Shown: positions 20,472 to 29,094, numbered from the stretch's first letter. The stretch: 37,488 nucleotides of DNA from an uncultured Lachnospiraceae bacterium (GCA_946631295.1 CAMOZY010000020.1:1-37488), one strand, 5' to 3'. Translations and numbers: made by a program. The notes: a model not told the origin generated them from the sequence alone.

Positions 20472-20502
20472 AAAGGTCACATTTGATGTGACCTTTGTTT
20501 TT
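20472..20502 (+). terminator. terminator-like hairpin between rpmH and rnpA
   Basis: An 11-bp perfect stem AAAGGTCACAT/ATGTGACCTTT with a TTG loop is followed by GTTTTT. It ends 13 nt before the rnpA ATG, so most rpmH transcripts may stop here and rnpA would depend on read-through. Confidence 0.85.
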
Positions 20503-20515
20503 CTGCGTATTTAAT

Positions 20516-20860
20516 ATGGAAAGATTAAGAAAGAACGCCCAGTTTTCGGATGTATACCGTGCACATCATTCCTTCGCAAACGGATTTATAGTCATGTATG
20601 TCAGAAATAACGGTGAATCCATAAACAGAGTAGGCGTAAGTGTTAGCAAAAAAGTCGGAAACAGTGTTGTAAGACACCGTGTTAAGAGACTTCTTAAGGA
20701 AGCTTTTCGCACGTCCGAGGATATGTTCAATAGTGGTTTGGACATAGTATTTGTTGCAAAGAAAAACGCTGCTGTAATGACATTTGATGATGCAAAAAAA
20801 TCTCTGATGGATCTGGCAGCTTCCCATCACATCCTTCAAAAAGAAGGCAAGTGCTCATAA
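20516..20860 (+). CDS. rnpA: ribonuclease P protein component
   Basis: The 114-residue basic protein assists the RNase P RNA in 5' maturation of tRNA. The RNR signature region reads SVVRHRVKRLLKEAFR, preceded by VGVSVSKKVGN. The ATG at 20516 is used because earlier in-frame codons lie in the terminator hairpin. No Shine-Dalgarno is visible before it. Gene order rpmH-rnpA-yidD-yidC-jag is standard. The RNase P RNA gene is not in this window. Confidence 0.95.
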   Translation: MERLRKNAQFSDVYRAHHSFANGFIVMYVRNNGESINRVGVSVSKKVGNSVVRHRVKRLLKEAFRTSEDMFNSGLDIVFVAKKNAAVMTFDDAKKSLMDLAASHHILQKEGKCS

Positions 20861-20869
20861 TATATATTT

Positions 20870-21109
20870 ATGAAGAGATTTTTTATTTGGTTGATCACTT
20901 TATATCAAAAGTATCTTTCTCCTCTAAAGAGGACGAAGTGTCCATATTATCCGACGTGTTCGGCGTACGGTAAAGAAGCCATAGAAAAGAATGGAGCCTT
21001 TATAGGGCTTATTCTTGCTGTGTGGAGAATCTTAAGATGTAATCCTTTTTCACACGGAGGTGTGGACCCTGTTCCTATGATGAGGAAGAGATATTCAGGG
21101 AGAATTTAA
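20870..21109 (+). CDS. yidD: membrane protein insertion efficiency factor YidD
   Basis: The 79-residue protein has the family core [22 protein letters not shown] and [16 protein letters not shown], with an amphipathic N-terminus. YidD proteins are peripheral inner-membrane factors that assist YidC-dependent insertion. The stop codon overlaps the yidC start (TAATG). No clear ribosome site precedes it. Confidence 0.95.
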   Translation: MKRFFIWLITLYQKYLSPLKRTKCPYYPTCSAYGKEAIEKNGAFIGLILAVWRILRCNPFSHGGVDPVPMMRKRYSGRI

Positions 21110-22437
21110 TGTATTTTACTCTATTAACCCCTAATTCCACTCCCATTTTCAAGTATATCGTGTGGATACTTGGAAAGATCATGGAGGGAATATTCTATGT
21201 TCTTAATCAGATAGGTATCCCTAATATAGGTCTGTCCATCATATTTTTTACCATTATCGTAAATATATGCATGATTCCTCTGACCTACAAGCAGCAGAAG
21301 TTCTCCAAGCTTTCGATGAAAATGAATCCTGAGATCAAGGCCATCCAGAAAAAGTATGATGGCAAGAAGGATCAGGAATCCATGATGAAGATGAACGCCG
21401 AGACACAGGCAGTATATGCCAAGTACGGTACTTCACCTACCGGAAGCTGCGCATATCTTCTGATCCAGATGCCTATTCTCTTTGCTCTTTACAGAGTTAT
21501 CTATCAGATTCCCGCATATGTTACAAGGATCGGTAATACCTTCAGAGTACTTGCTGAGAAGATAGTTGCTACCGATAACGGAGCATTTATCACCGAGAAT
21601 CCCGACGGACTTTCAAGTGTTACATCTGCAATTCAGATGTATTCCAAAAATCTCGCAAAAGAAGGAAATATCGAGAACGGTATCATTGATGTTCTCAACA
21701 GGATTTCATCCGCTGATATGACTGCAATCAGCGACCATTACGGACTTTCCGGTGCTGTTTTTGAGGGAAGCCGTATTCTCAGTACTCTTGATGCAAACGG
21801 CAATATCATTGAAAAGGGACTGATCGATACCTACAATAATTTCCTGGGTCTGAATATCAGGAATACCCCCTGGTATATCATGAAGGAAAGCTTTGCCAAT
21901 CATGCATATCTTATCATGATCATGGCAATCCTCATTCCTCTTTTATCAGGTTTTACACAGTGGCTTTCGATCAAGCTCGCACCCAATCAGACTCAGCCTA
22001 CAGGTGACAATTCCCAGGCGGATTCAATGGCTCAGTCAATGAAGACCATGAACACCATGATGCCTCTCATGTCAATCTGGTTTTGTTTTACATTCCCCGC
22101 AGGTATGGGACTTTACTGGATTGCAAATGCTGTAGCACGTATCATTCTTCAGATCTTTATGAATAAGAGGATTGATAAGATCGATTTCAATGAGCTTATC
22201 GAGCAGAATAAGGAAAAGAGTGCAAAGAAGCTTGAAAAGGCTCAGGCAATGCAGGCTCAGATGCAGAATTATGCAAATGTGAAAACACGCAATATTCAGA
22301 GCAAGGCTTCATATGTAAATACCGATGCATCCGCAGACAGCGAAGCAGATACTGTAAAGCCCGCAGAATACGCACCGGGATCAATGGCTGCAAAGGCAAA
22401 TATGGTTGCCGAATTCAATAAGAGAAACAGTAAGTGA
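21109..22437 (+). CDS. yidC: membrane protein insertase YidC/Oxa1, large variant
   Basis: This 442-residue member of the YidC/Oxa1/Alb3 family inserts membrane proteins with or without SecYEG. Core segments are GLSIIFFTIIVNICMIPLTY (41-60), the cytoplasmic hairpin with KFSKLSMKMNPE, LLIQMPILFALYRVIYQIP, and two C-terminal segments ending MGLYWIANAVARIILQIF. Between about residues 140 and 255 is an extra loop of about 100 residues absent from Bacillus SpoIIIJ. The usual groove arginine (IVR in Bacillus-type proteins) is N52. No lipobox cysteine is seen at the N-terminus. A charged C-terminal tail is typical. Confidence 0.95.
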   Translation: MYFTLLTPNSTPIFKYIVWILGKIMEGIFYVLNQIGIPNIGLSIIFFTIIVNICMIPLTYKQQKFSKLSMKMNPEIKAIQKKYDGKKDQESMMKMNAETQAVYAKYGTSPTGSCAYLLIQMPILFALYRVIYQIPAYVTRIGNTFRVLAEKIVATDNGAFITENPDGLSSVTSAIQMYSKNLAKEGNIENGIIDVLNRISSADMTAISDHYGLSGAVFEGSRILSTLDANGNIIEKGLIDTYNNFLGLNIRNTPWYIMKESFANHAYLIMIMAILIPLLSGFTQWLSIKLAPNQTQPTGDNSQADSMAQSMKTMNTMMPLMSIWFCFTFPAGMGLYWIANAVARIILQIFMNKRIDKIDFNELIEQNKEKSAKKLEKAQAMQAQMQNYANVKTRNIQSKASYVNTDASADSEADTVKPAEYAPGSMAAKANMVAEFNKRNSK

Positions 22438-22447
22438 GGAATTAATA

Positions 22448-23281
22448 ATGGATTATAAAGAGTATACAGGTAAATCAGTTAATGATCTGATCACTGATGC
22501 ATGCCAGGATCTCGGAGTTACCAGTGACAGACTTGATTATGTTGTTGTTGATGAAGGATCTGCAGGATTCCTCGGACTCGGTGCCAAGAATGCCGTTATC
22601 AAGGCAAGGATCAAGAGTGAGGAAGAGGAAATAATCGAAGCAGCTCCCGCAGAAAAAGAAGAAGTTAAGGAAGAAGCAGCTGCAGAACCTGTAAAGGCTG
22701 AAAAAACTGAAAACCCTGAAACATCTGCTCCTGCCAGGAAAGAAGAGAAGATCGTTCCTGTTTCAGATCCTGCTAAATATGAAGCAGCAGCTACGAAATT
22801 CCTTGAGGATGTCTTCAAAGCAATGGATATGGAAGCTTCCATCAAGACTTCATTTGAACTTTCAGAGAATTCTCTTGATGTAGAGCTTGCCGGTGCTGAT
22901 ATGGGTATCCTTATCGGAAAAAGAGGAGCAACACTCGATTCTCTTCAGTATCTTGTAAGCCTTGTAGTAAACAAGGACAGCGAGCAGTATATCAGAGTCA
23001 AGGTTGATACCGAGGACTACAGAGAAAGAAGAAGAGCAACTCTTGAAAATCTTGCGAAGAATGTTTCCGCAAAGGTTAAGAGAACAGGACGCCCTTATGA
23101 GCTTGAAGCAATGAATCCTTATGAAAGAAGGATCATCCACTCAGCACTTCAGGATAACGATTATGTTTATACCTACAGTGAAGGAGAGGGAGTAAACAGA
23201 CATATTGTTGTTGCTCTCAAGGAAGGCGTAAGACCCACCGGAGATTACGGCCGTTCGGGACGCAGAGGAAGAAGATATTGA
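22448..23281 (+). CDS. jag: RNA-binding protein Jag/KhpB (Jag-N, KH, R3H)
   Basis: The protein has 277 residues from the ATG at 22448, which has GAGGA upstream; an earlier in-frame codon lies inside yidC. Jag-N covers about 1-52 (GSAGFLGLGAKNAVIKARI). An acidic Glu/Ala-rich linker covers about 57-100. The KH domain carries GKRG (157-160). The R3H domain has NPYERRIIHSAL (R228, H231). KhpB proteins bind RNA and affect cell division or envelope genes in Gram-positives. It ends the rpmH operon, before a terminator. Confidence 0.95.
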   Translation: MDYKEYTGKSVNDLITDACQDLGVTSDRLDYVVVDEGSAGFLGLGAKNAVIKARIKSEEEEIIEAAPAEKEEVKEEAAAEPVKAEKTENPETSAPARKEEKIVPVSDPAKYEAAATKFLEDVFKAMDMEASIKTSFELSENSLDVELAGADMGILIGKRGATLDSLQYLVSLVVNKDSEQYIRVKVDTEDYRERRRATLENLAKNVSAKVKRTGRPYELEAMNPYERRIIHSALQDNDYVYTYSEGEGVNRHIVVALKEGVRPTGDYGRSGRRGRRY

Positions 23282-23297
23282 TCTGATAACCGTTACA

Positions 23298-23328
23298 GGG
23301 CCATGGCTGTTGCTGTGGCCCGTTTTTT
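23298..23328 (+). terminator. intrinsic terminator after jag
   Basis: Stem GGGCCA/TGGCCC with a 12-nt loop is followed by GTTTTTT, 17 bp past the jag stop. It separates the rpmH-jag operon from mnmE. Confidence 0.85.
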
Positions 23329-23355
23329 AGACATAATATATTGTAAAGTATTATC

Positions 23356-24795
23356 ATGAGTGATCTTTCATCGACAACAATTGCAGCAATATCGACAGCA
23401 ATGTCGGAATCAGGAATTGGAATAATAAGAGTCAGCGGACCTGATTCTGTTTCCATATGTTCTGAGATACTCTGTGATACTAAGGGAAATGCTGTACTTG
23501 ATAAGATGGAAGCTGGTAATTTCAGGTATTGCTTTGTTAAGGATGAAGAAGAGATAATTGACGAATGCATAGCTCTTCTTTACAGGGCTCCACACTCATA
23601 TACAGGAGAAGATACCGTTGAACTGCAGTGTCATGGCGGTATTTTTCTGCTTAAGAAGGTTCTTGATCTTGTCATTTCAAAAGGCGCAGTAATTGCTGCA
23701 CCCGGAGAATTCACGAAAAGAGCCTTCTTAAACGGAAAAATGGATCTTGCACAGGCAGAAGGTGTAATGGATGTAATATCATCCAGATCCGAATCTGCTC
23801 TCAGGGCATCAAGAGACCAGATGTCAGGCAGGGTTTCTTCAGTTATAAAGGGACTGAGAGCAAAGATCCTGTATGAAACGGCATATATAGAATCCGCAAT
23901 AGATGATCCTGAGCATTATGATCTTGACGGATATGACGTACATGTCACGGAAGTTGTTAAAGGATTAAAGTCAGATATAGACAGGCTTATAGATTCCTAT
24001 AACAGCGGAAGATTTGTAAGAGAGGGCATAAATACCTGTATTGCAGGGCGTCCAAACTCCGGAAAGTCATCACTGCTTAATCTTTTAACAGGACAGGACA
24101 GAGCAATTGTTTCGGATATTCCCGGTACAACAAGAGATACGATTGAGGAATATGTGAGATTTGATGATATTCTTCTTAAGCTCACAGATACTGCAGGAAT
24201 AAGAAATACGGACGATCCCATAGAGAGCATAGGAACGAAAAAAGCCCTGGATGCCGCATCAGGAGCGGATTTGGTGCTTTTTATGATAGATGCGTCAGAG
24301 TATCTTGAAACTGACGATATGGAAATCTTTTCATCGGTTTATGAAAAGAAAACAATAATCCTTCTAAATAAGGCGGATAAAACCTTAAAGATAAGACCTC
24401 ACGATATATATGAGCATTTCAGATACAGCGCAGATGAAGAGCTGAAAAATATGACACAGGAAGAGTTCCTGGAAAAATATCCATGCGTGATAATCTCCGC
24501 ATCCGGAGGGCAGGGACTTGATGATCTTAAACGTGTTATCAAAAAGCTTTTCTACAGCGGCGTGGTTCAGTCATCATCAGATGTTGTGATAACAGGACTT
24601 CGTCATAAGGAACTGCTTGTTAAAGCGGATGAGTCACTTTCAAATGTTATCGAATGCATTGAAAGCGGCATGGAAACTGATATTTATACAGTGGATCTGA
24701 TGGATGCTTACAGAAGTCTTGGACTGATAATAGGTGAAGAAGTAGGAGATGATCTTGCAGATGAGATATTCTCCAAATTCTGTATGGGTAAATAA
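23356..24795 (+). CDS. mnmE: tRNA modification GTPase MnmE
   Basis: The 479-residue protein has an N-terminal tetrahydrofolate-binding domain, a helical domain and an inserted GTPase: G1 GRPNSGKS (231-238), G2 GTTRDT, G3 DTAG (278-281), G4 NKAD. It ends with the conserved FCMGK whose cysteine is typical. With MnmG it adds the carboxymethylaminomethyl group to wobble U34 of tRNAs. It starts 28 bp after the terminator with no Shine-Dalgarno; -10-like TAATAT and TATTAT lie within 20 nt of the ATG, so its leader is very short or absent. Confidence 0.96.
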   Translation: MSDLSSTTIAAISTAMSESGIGIIRVSGPDSVSICSEILCDTKGNAVLDKMEAGNFRYCFVKDEEEIIDECIALLYRAPHSYTGEDTVELQCHGGIFLLKKVLDLVISKGAVIAAPGEFTKRAFLNGKMDLAQAEGVMDVISSRSESALRASRDQMSGRVSSVIKGLRAKILYETAYIESAIDDPEHYDLDGYDVHVTEVVKGLKSDIDRLIDSYNSGRFVREGINTCIAGRPNSGKSSLLNLLTGQDRAIVSDIPGTTRDTIEEYVRFDDILLKLTDTAGIRNTDDPIESIGTKKALDAASGADLVLFMIDASEYLETDDMEIFSSVYEKKTIILLNKADKTLKIRPHDIYEHFRYSADEELKNMTQEEFLEKYPCVIISASGGQGLDDLKRVIKKLFYSGVVQSSSDVVITGLRHKELLVKADESLSNVIECIESGMETDIYTVDLMDAYRSLGLIIGEEVGDDLADEIFSKFCMGK

Positions 24796-26724
24796 ATGGA
24801 TCTTAAATGCAGAGGAGCGGAATTTAATATTGATGTAGCAATAGTCGGAGCCGGACATGCAGGATGTGAGGCAGCTCTTGCCTGCAGCAGACTGGGACTT
24901 GAGACTGTCGTATTTACGGTAAGTGTGGACAGTATTGCACTCATGCCCTGTAATCCCAATATAGGAGGATCTTCCAAGGGGCATCTTGTAAGAGAACTGG
25001 ATGCACTCGGCGGAGAAATGGGTAAAAATATTGACAAGACTTTTATCCAGAGCAAGATGCTCAATACCTCAAAGGGACCGGCTGTTCATTCTCTTCGTGC
25101 CCAGGCTGATAAGAGAGATTATTCAGGTACGATGAGAAAGGTACTCGAATCACAGGAGCATCTCACCATCAAACAGGCTGAAGTATGCGAACTTCTCTGG
25201 GAGGAGATTCCTTCTGATGAAAGAAACGGTTCCTACGAAAAATATGTAACGGGTGTTAAGACCCAGACCGGAACAGTTTATCATGCCAAAGCAGTTGTTC
25301 TCTGCACCGGTGTATATCTTAATTCCAGATGTCTTACGGGAGAATCGATAACCTATACCGGTCCGAACGGATTACAGGCTGCAACTCATCTTTCCGATTC
25401 ACTTCGAAATGCGGGAGTGGAGCTTCGTCGTTTTAAAACAGGAACTCCTGCGAGAATGGATGGCAAGACCATTGATTATTCCAAGATGGAAGAGCAGAAG
25501 GGTGATGAGAGGATAGTTCCGTTTTCTTTTTCCACGGATCCGGAAAGTATTCAGAAAGAGCAGGTTTCATGCTGGCTCACCCATACCAATAAAAATACTC
25601 ATGATATTATAAGGGCTAATCTTGACAGATCCCCTATATATGCAGGTGTTATTGAAGGAACGGGCCCTCGTTACTGCCCTTCAATAGAAGATAAGGTAGT
25701 CAAATTCTCCGAGAAAGAATCACACCAGGTATTTATTGAACCTGAAGGCCTTTATACAGATGAGGTATATGTTGACGGCATGAGTTCTTCTCTTCCCGAA
25801 GATGTACAGCTTGCGATGTACAGAACTGTACCGGGATTGGAAAACTGTAAGATCGTAAGAAATGCATATGCTATTGAATACGACTGCATCAATGCTAAAT
25901 CTCTTTATCCTCATCTTGAGTTCAAGAAGATAAAGGGTCTTTTTGCGGGAGGACAGTTCAACGGAAGCAGCGGTTATGAAGAAGCAGCCGCACAGGGATT
26001 TGTTGCGGGTGTCAATGCCGCGATGGAGATCCTTGGAAAAGAATTCCTTGTACTTAAGAGAAGTGAAAGTTATATCGGTGTACTGATAGATGATCTTGTA
26101 ACCAAGGATAACAGAGAACCCTACCGTATGATGACATCAAGAGCCGAGTACAGGCTTCTTCTTCGTCAGGACAATGCGGACTTAAGACTTCGTAAGTACG
26201 GACATCAGGTCGGGCTTGTTTCGGATGAAGTATTTAACAGACTTATAGAAAAACATCACAGGATCGTTGAAGAGATCGACAGATTAAAGAGTATCATGCT
26301 GGGCGCATCTTCTGATGTCTGCAGTTATCTTGAGTCTCTCGGTTCTTCACCTCTGGGTACTGCCACATCTTTAGCCCAGCTGCTTTGCAGACCTGAGCTT
26401 GATTATGAAAAGCTTGCTCCTCTTGATCCTGACAGAAAGCCTTTACCGGCTGATGTTATCGAGCAGGTTCAGATAGAGATAAGATATGAAGGATATATCA
26501 AGCGCCAGGAAAAACAGGTCAGGGAACAGGAGAGGCTTGAAGTAAAGCAGATACCGGAAAATATAGATTATGATGATGTTCCTTCACTCAGGATTGAAGC
26601 ACGTCAGAAGCTGAAGGAATTCAGACCTGTTTCAGTAGGACAGGCATCACGTATATCAGGTGTTTCTCCTGCGGATATATCGGTTCTTCTCGTATATCTT
26701 GAGAAGATGAACAGAATAAAATGA
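24796..26724 (+). CDS. mnmG: tRNA uridine 5-carboxymethylaminomethyl modification enzyme MnmG
   Basis: The 642-residue FAD protein is the partner of MnmE. The FAD-binding Rossmann motif is [10 protein letters not shown] (18-27), followed by [20 protein letters not shown] and the family segments [15 protein letters not shown] and [20 protein letters not shown]. Length is typical. The ATG directly abuts the mnmE stop codon (TAA-ATG), which implies translational coupling. A perfect 16-bp palindrome overlaps its stop. Confidence 0.97.
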   Translation: MDLKCRGAEFNIDVAIVGAGHAGCEAALACSRLGLETVVFTVSVDSIALMPCNPNIGGSSKGHLVRELDALGGEMGKNIDKTFIQSKMLNTSKGPAVHSLRAQADKRDYSGTMRKVLESQEHLTIKQAEVCELLWEEIPSDERNGSYEKYVTGVKTQTGTVYHAKAVVLCTGVYLNSRCLTGESITYTGPNGLQAATHLSDSLRNAGVELRRFKTGTPARMDGKTIDYSKMEEQKGDERIVPFSFSTDPESIQKEQVSCWLTHTNKNTHDIIRANLDRSPIYAGVIEGTGPRYCPSIEDKVVKFSEKESHQVFIEPEGLYTDEVYVDGMSSSLPEDVQLAMYRTVPGLENCKIVRNAYAIEYDCINAKSLYPHLEFKKIKGLFAGGQFNGSSGYEEAAAQGFVAGVNAAMEILGKEFLVLKRSESYIGVLIDDLVTKDNREPYRMMTSRAEYRLLLRQDNADLRLRKYGHQVGLVSDEVFNRLIEKHHRIVEEIDRLKSIMLGASSDVCSYLESLGSSPLGTATSLAQLLCRPELDYEKLAPLDPDRKPLPADVIEQVQIEIRYEGYIKRQEKQVREQERLEVKQIPENIDYDDVPSLRIEARQKLKEFRPVSVGQASRISGVSPADISVLLVYLEKMNRIK

Positions 26725-26736
26725 CACGCGTGTCAT
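26721..26736. repeat. perfect 16-bp palindrome at the mnmG stop
   Basis: ATGACACGCGTGTCAT is identical to its reverse complement and contains the mnmG stop codon. It lies 24 bp before the rsmG ATG, which has no Shine-Dalgarno. It could be an operator or an mRNA hairpin; no U-run follows, so it is not a terminator. Confidence 0.6.
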
Positions 26737-26759
26737 AATTTACATCATAAGAAAATAAT

Positions 26760-27476
26760 ATGAATGACTATTCAGGATTAATTAAATATCTGGAAGGCTA
26801 CGGAGTATCTGTTTCTGATGATCAGATCAGGCAGCTTGATACATATTATGAAATGATGATTGAGACTAACAAGTCTCTTAATCTTACTGCGATAACAGAA
26901 TTCTCAGACGTACTGGTAAAGCATTATATAGATTCTGTTTCTATCGTAAGGGATATGGATATGTCTCAGGAATTATCTGTTATTGATGTAGGAACGGGTG
27001 CGGGATTTCCCGGAATGGTTCTTAAGATAATATTCCCATCCCTTAATATCACTCTTTTTGATTCTCTTCAGAAAAGACTGAAATTCCTTGATGAAGTGAT
27101 CCGTACTCTTGATCTTAAGAATATAAATACCTGTCATGGAAGAGCAGAGGAAGCAGGACATCTTCCGGGTATGAGAGAACAGTATGATCTATGCGTTTCA
27201 AGAGCGGTAGCAAATCTTCAGGTCTTAAGTGAACTTTGTCTTCCCTTTGTAAAGGTAGGGGGAAAGTTCGTTTCATATAAATCAGATAAGGGCAGCGAAG
27301 AATTAGCTTCATCAAAACATGCCCTTGAAGTTCTTGGAGGTTCTCTGGTTAAGGAGGATATCTTCACTCTTGAAGATAATGAGATGGTGAGAAATCTGAT
27401 CATTATTGAAAAGAAGAAGGAATGTCCGAAGACTTATCCGAGAAAACCGGGTACTCCTTCTAAAAAACCATTGTGA
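26760..27476 (+). CDS. rsmG: 16S rRNA (guanine527-N7)-methyltransferase RsmG
   Basis: The 238-residue SAM-dependent methyltransferase (GidB) has motif I VIDVGTGAGFPG (75-86), the N-terminal helix with NKSLNLTAI (37-45), and DLCVSRAVA followed by FVSYKSDKG. It methylates G527 of 16S rRNA; loss gives low-level streptomycin resistance in several bacteria. It lies 35 bp after mnmG and ends the mnmE-mnmG-rsmG group, next to the parS-rich region. Length is typical. Confidence 0.96.
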   Translation: MNDYSGLIKYLEGYGVSVSDDQIRQLDTYYEMMIETNKSLNLTAITEFSDVLVKHYIDSVSIVRDMDMSQELSVIDVGTGAGFPGMVLKIIFPSLNITLFDSLQKRLKFLDEVIRTLDLKNINTCHGRAEEAGHLPGMREQYDLCVSRAVANLQVLSELCLPFVKVGGKFVSYKSDKGSEELASSKHALEVLGGSLVKEDIFTLEDNEMVRNLIIIEKKKECPKTYPRKPGTPSKKPL

Positions 27477-27545
27477 TTGTATGAATCCAAAGTACTATAT
27501 ATTGGTTTAATTATGGTCTTAGAAACAGGCGATACTAAATATAAA

Positions 27546-27561
27546 TGTTTCACGTGAAACA
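27546..27561. promoter_or_regulatory. parS: parS site 1 (perfect)
   Basis: TGTTTCACGTGAAACA matches the ParB/Spo0J centromere consensus at every base and is a perfect palindrome. It lies 70 bp after rsmG and 2.4 kb before parB. Confidence 0.95.
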
Positions 27562-27583
27562 TTTTCAAGATTTTGGGGTGAAG

Positions 27584-27599
27584 TGTTTCACGTGAAACA
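27584..27599. promoter_or_regulatory. parS: parS site 2 (perfect)
   Basis: A second perfect 16-bp parS starts 38 bp after the first one starts, close to 3.6 helical turns, so adjacent ParB clamps would sit on different faces. Confidence 0.95.
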
Positions 27600-27621
27600 A
27601 TCCATGGTAGTTTTTTGAAAT

Positions 27622-27637
27622 TGTTTCACAGGGAACA
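27622..27637. promoter_or_regulatory. parS: degenerate parS site 3
   Basis: TGTTTCACAGGGAACA matches parS at 13 of 16 positions and starts 38 bp after the start of site 2, the same period as between sites 1 and 2. The central CACGTG is broken, so binding is expected to be weak. Confidence 0.5.
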
Positions 27638-27691
27638 TTTTTGTAACCACAATATATTGTTCAGTGATATGAAATCATTAGAAAGAAGATA

Positions 27692-27923
27692 CACTGTCGG
27701 GAATCATATATGATTTCATGCTCCTTATCGTCGGTTCAGGTATTTCTAATGAATACAACATCAGTTATTCCTGTCACCGGGACCGGAAATAAGGAGACAT
27801 CCATGTCTCCTCATTTCCTCATTTCGCCATCCGGGCGAAATGTCCCTGCATGTATATGTATTCATAAGAAATACTCCTGAACCGACTAAAAGTCGCAGGA
27901 AACATATATGATTCCGACAGGTG
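27692..27923. repeat. 232-bp structured inverted-repeat element (MITE-like or structured RNA)
   Basis: Arms 27692-27762 and 27849-27923 pair in perfect blocks: TGTCGG, AATCATATATG, TTTC, GTCGGTTCAGG, TATTTCT and ATGAATACA, broken only by short bulges and one mispaired patch. The head is closed by GGGAC/GTCCC (27779-27783 with 27842-27846) and holds two side-by-side hairpins. The first is at 27785-27818 (ATGTCTCC arms, extended by GGAAAT/ATTTCC). The second is at 27821-27841 (ATTTCGCC/GGCGAAAT). An alternative 10-bp pairing (27669-27678 with 27710-27719) competes with the long stem. No ORF over 60 codons and no clear target-site duplication are seen. A transposed miniature element or a structured RNA are both possible. 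Confidence 0.8.
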
Positions 27924-27960
27924 AATTACGAATTATCGATTATGGTTTGATCTACAGAAG

Positions 27961-27989
27961 TTGTTGCTGATTGTCAGGAATTATATATT
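27961..27989 (+). promoter_or_regulatory. promoter of the zinc-ribbon gene
   Basis: TTGTTG (27961-27966) and TATATT (27984-27989) lie exactly 17 nt apart. The 27986-28001 parS-like site overlaps the -10 and the expected start point. Confidence 0.55.
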
Positions 27990-28001
27990 TCACGTGAAAA
28001 G
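27986..28001. promoter_or_regulatory. parS: degenerate parS site 4 over a promoter
   Basis: TATTTCACGTGAAAAG keeps the full central TTTCACGTGAAA and matches parS at 13 of 16 positions. It lies just before the ribosome site (GGGAGGAGAG) of the zinc-ribbon gene. Confidence 0.55.
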
Positions 28002-28012
28002 GGAGGAGAGAG

Positions 28013-28726
28013 ATGAGCGAATATAAGGTAATGTTCTGTCATGAATGTGGAGCAAAACTTATCGACGGAGCAAGATTCTGTCAGAATTGTGGAACTCCTT
28101 TATACGGAAGTGATAAAAAGGATGAAAAGAAGAGTTTCGTATCAGATTACAATCTTCTGAAAGGATTCGCCGGTCTTGGAGTTAATTCTCAGAATTACAT
28201 TCCTCCTGCAACAGGTGGAATGATGTGTCCTTTACCAACCGCTGAAGAAAAAGATGCGGATAAGAAGCTGATCGATGACAATGATAAGAAATCTGATAAT
28301 AAACCTTCAGTGCAAAGTGAAAAGTTAAAGCTTCTTGTAGATTGCTGTACGAAGGTATTATCAACTGTTTCCGGTGACGGACATAATGAAACAGTATTGT
28401 ATCTGAATGAAAAAACAGGAGAGTATCAGATACATACCTACAGTCAGGAAGTGGGAGTATTAACTGAAATTCATCATGCATACGTGACAGATGAGAAGAC
28501 CATCGAAGAGGTGATGAAGAAGATTGAAGAAACCGGATTAGAAAATTATGAAAATAAATCCGGTGATCCTCTTTTCGGTGGAGAATATGTCTGCAAATTT
28601 ATGCGCGGAGATAAGGCAGTGAGAATTACAACATCCAGTCTTCCCTATGAAAAGCATGGGGATCTTCATATGATCCATTCATTCCTAAACAGTTTTATCA
28701 ATAAAGAAAATGAGATATCTGTATAA
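28013..28726 (+). CDS. zinc-ribbon protein of unknown function
   Basis: This 237-residue protein begins with a zinc ribbon: C9-x2-C12 and C23-x2-C26 (CHECGAKLIDGARFCQNCG). A polar, Lys/Asp-rich linker (about 33-100) follows, then a globular alpha/beta region (about 100-237; ETVLYLNEKTGEYQIHTYSQ) that I do not recognise. It has no membrane segment. A strong ribosome site (GGGAGGAG) precedes it. It is followed 14 bp later by a second orphan gene, and the pair lies between parS-like sites upstream of parA. Function cannot be assigned. Confidence 0.85.
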   Translation: MSEYKVMFCHECGAKLIDGARFCQNCGTPLYGSDKKDEKKSFVSDYNLLKGFAGLGVNSQNYIPPATGGMMCPLPTAEEKDADKKLIDDNDKKSDNKPSVQSEKLKLLVDCCTKVLSTVSGDGHNETVLYLNEKTGEYQIHTYSQEVGVLTEIHHAYVTDEKTIEEVMKKIEETGLENYENKSGDPLFGGEYVCKFMRGDKAVRITTSSLPYEKHGDLHMIHSFLNSFINKENEISV

Positions 28727-28740
28727 ATACGGAGGATCTT

Positions 28741-29094
28741 ATGTTTGAAACCTACAAAAGAAATCTGAGATTCTACGAATATCTTGAGAAGAACGGTCAT
28801 GTCCAGGATACCGAATCTTTACCTGAACTTAAGGTGAACGTACAGATTGGTGATATGGATATGGAACTGGAATATAAGGAGTGCGAACCTTATATCATTA
28901 ATTCCTGGGATATAACATTTGCAATCTTTTTTGATGAGTATGGAAGAAGATTTCTGCTTCTGGACAGGAATGGCAGTTCAAACGGACCGGAAGTGATACC
29001 CTTTGAAAGTGGTATCGCCGGAATAGAAAACGTAACCTATAAAAAGAAGGTTGGAAGGCTGGTCATCAGTATAGTGCCGGAGAGTACTAACTGA
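28741..29094 (+). CDS. small protein of unknown function
   Basis: This acidic 117-residue protein has no membrane segment or motif I recognise. It appears to alternate strands (LKVNVQIGDMDMELEYKE; ITFAIFFDEYGRRFLLLDRN). It is preceded by GGAGG and starts 14 bp after the zinc-ribbon gene, so the two are an operon. Its stop codon (TGA) overlaps the first base of a parS-like site. It may act with its neighbour, but this is inference from position alone. Confidence 0.8.
   Translation: MFETYKRNLRFYEYLEKNGHVQDTESLPELKVNVQIGDMDMELEYKECEPYIINSWDITFAIFFDEYGRRFLLLDRNGSSNGPEVIPFESGIAGIENVTYKKKVGRLVISIVPESTN

Noticed and set aside
20495-20515. Upstream start of rnpA
   Set aside because: It lies within the right arm and T-run of the rpmH-rnpA hairpin; the MERLRK start matches family length.
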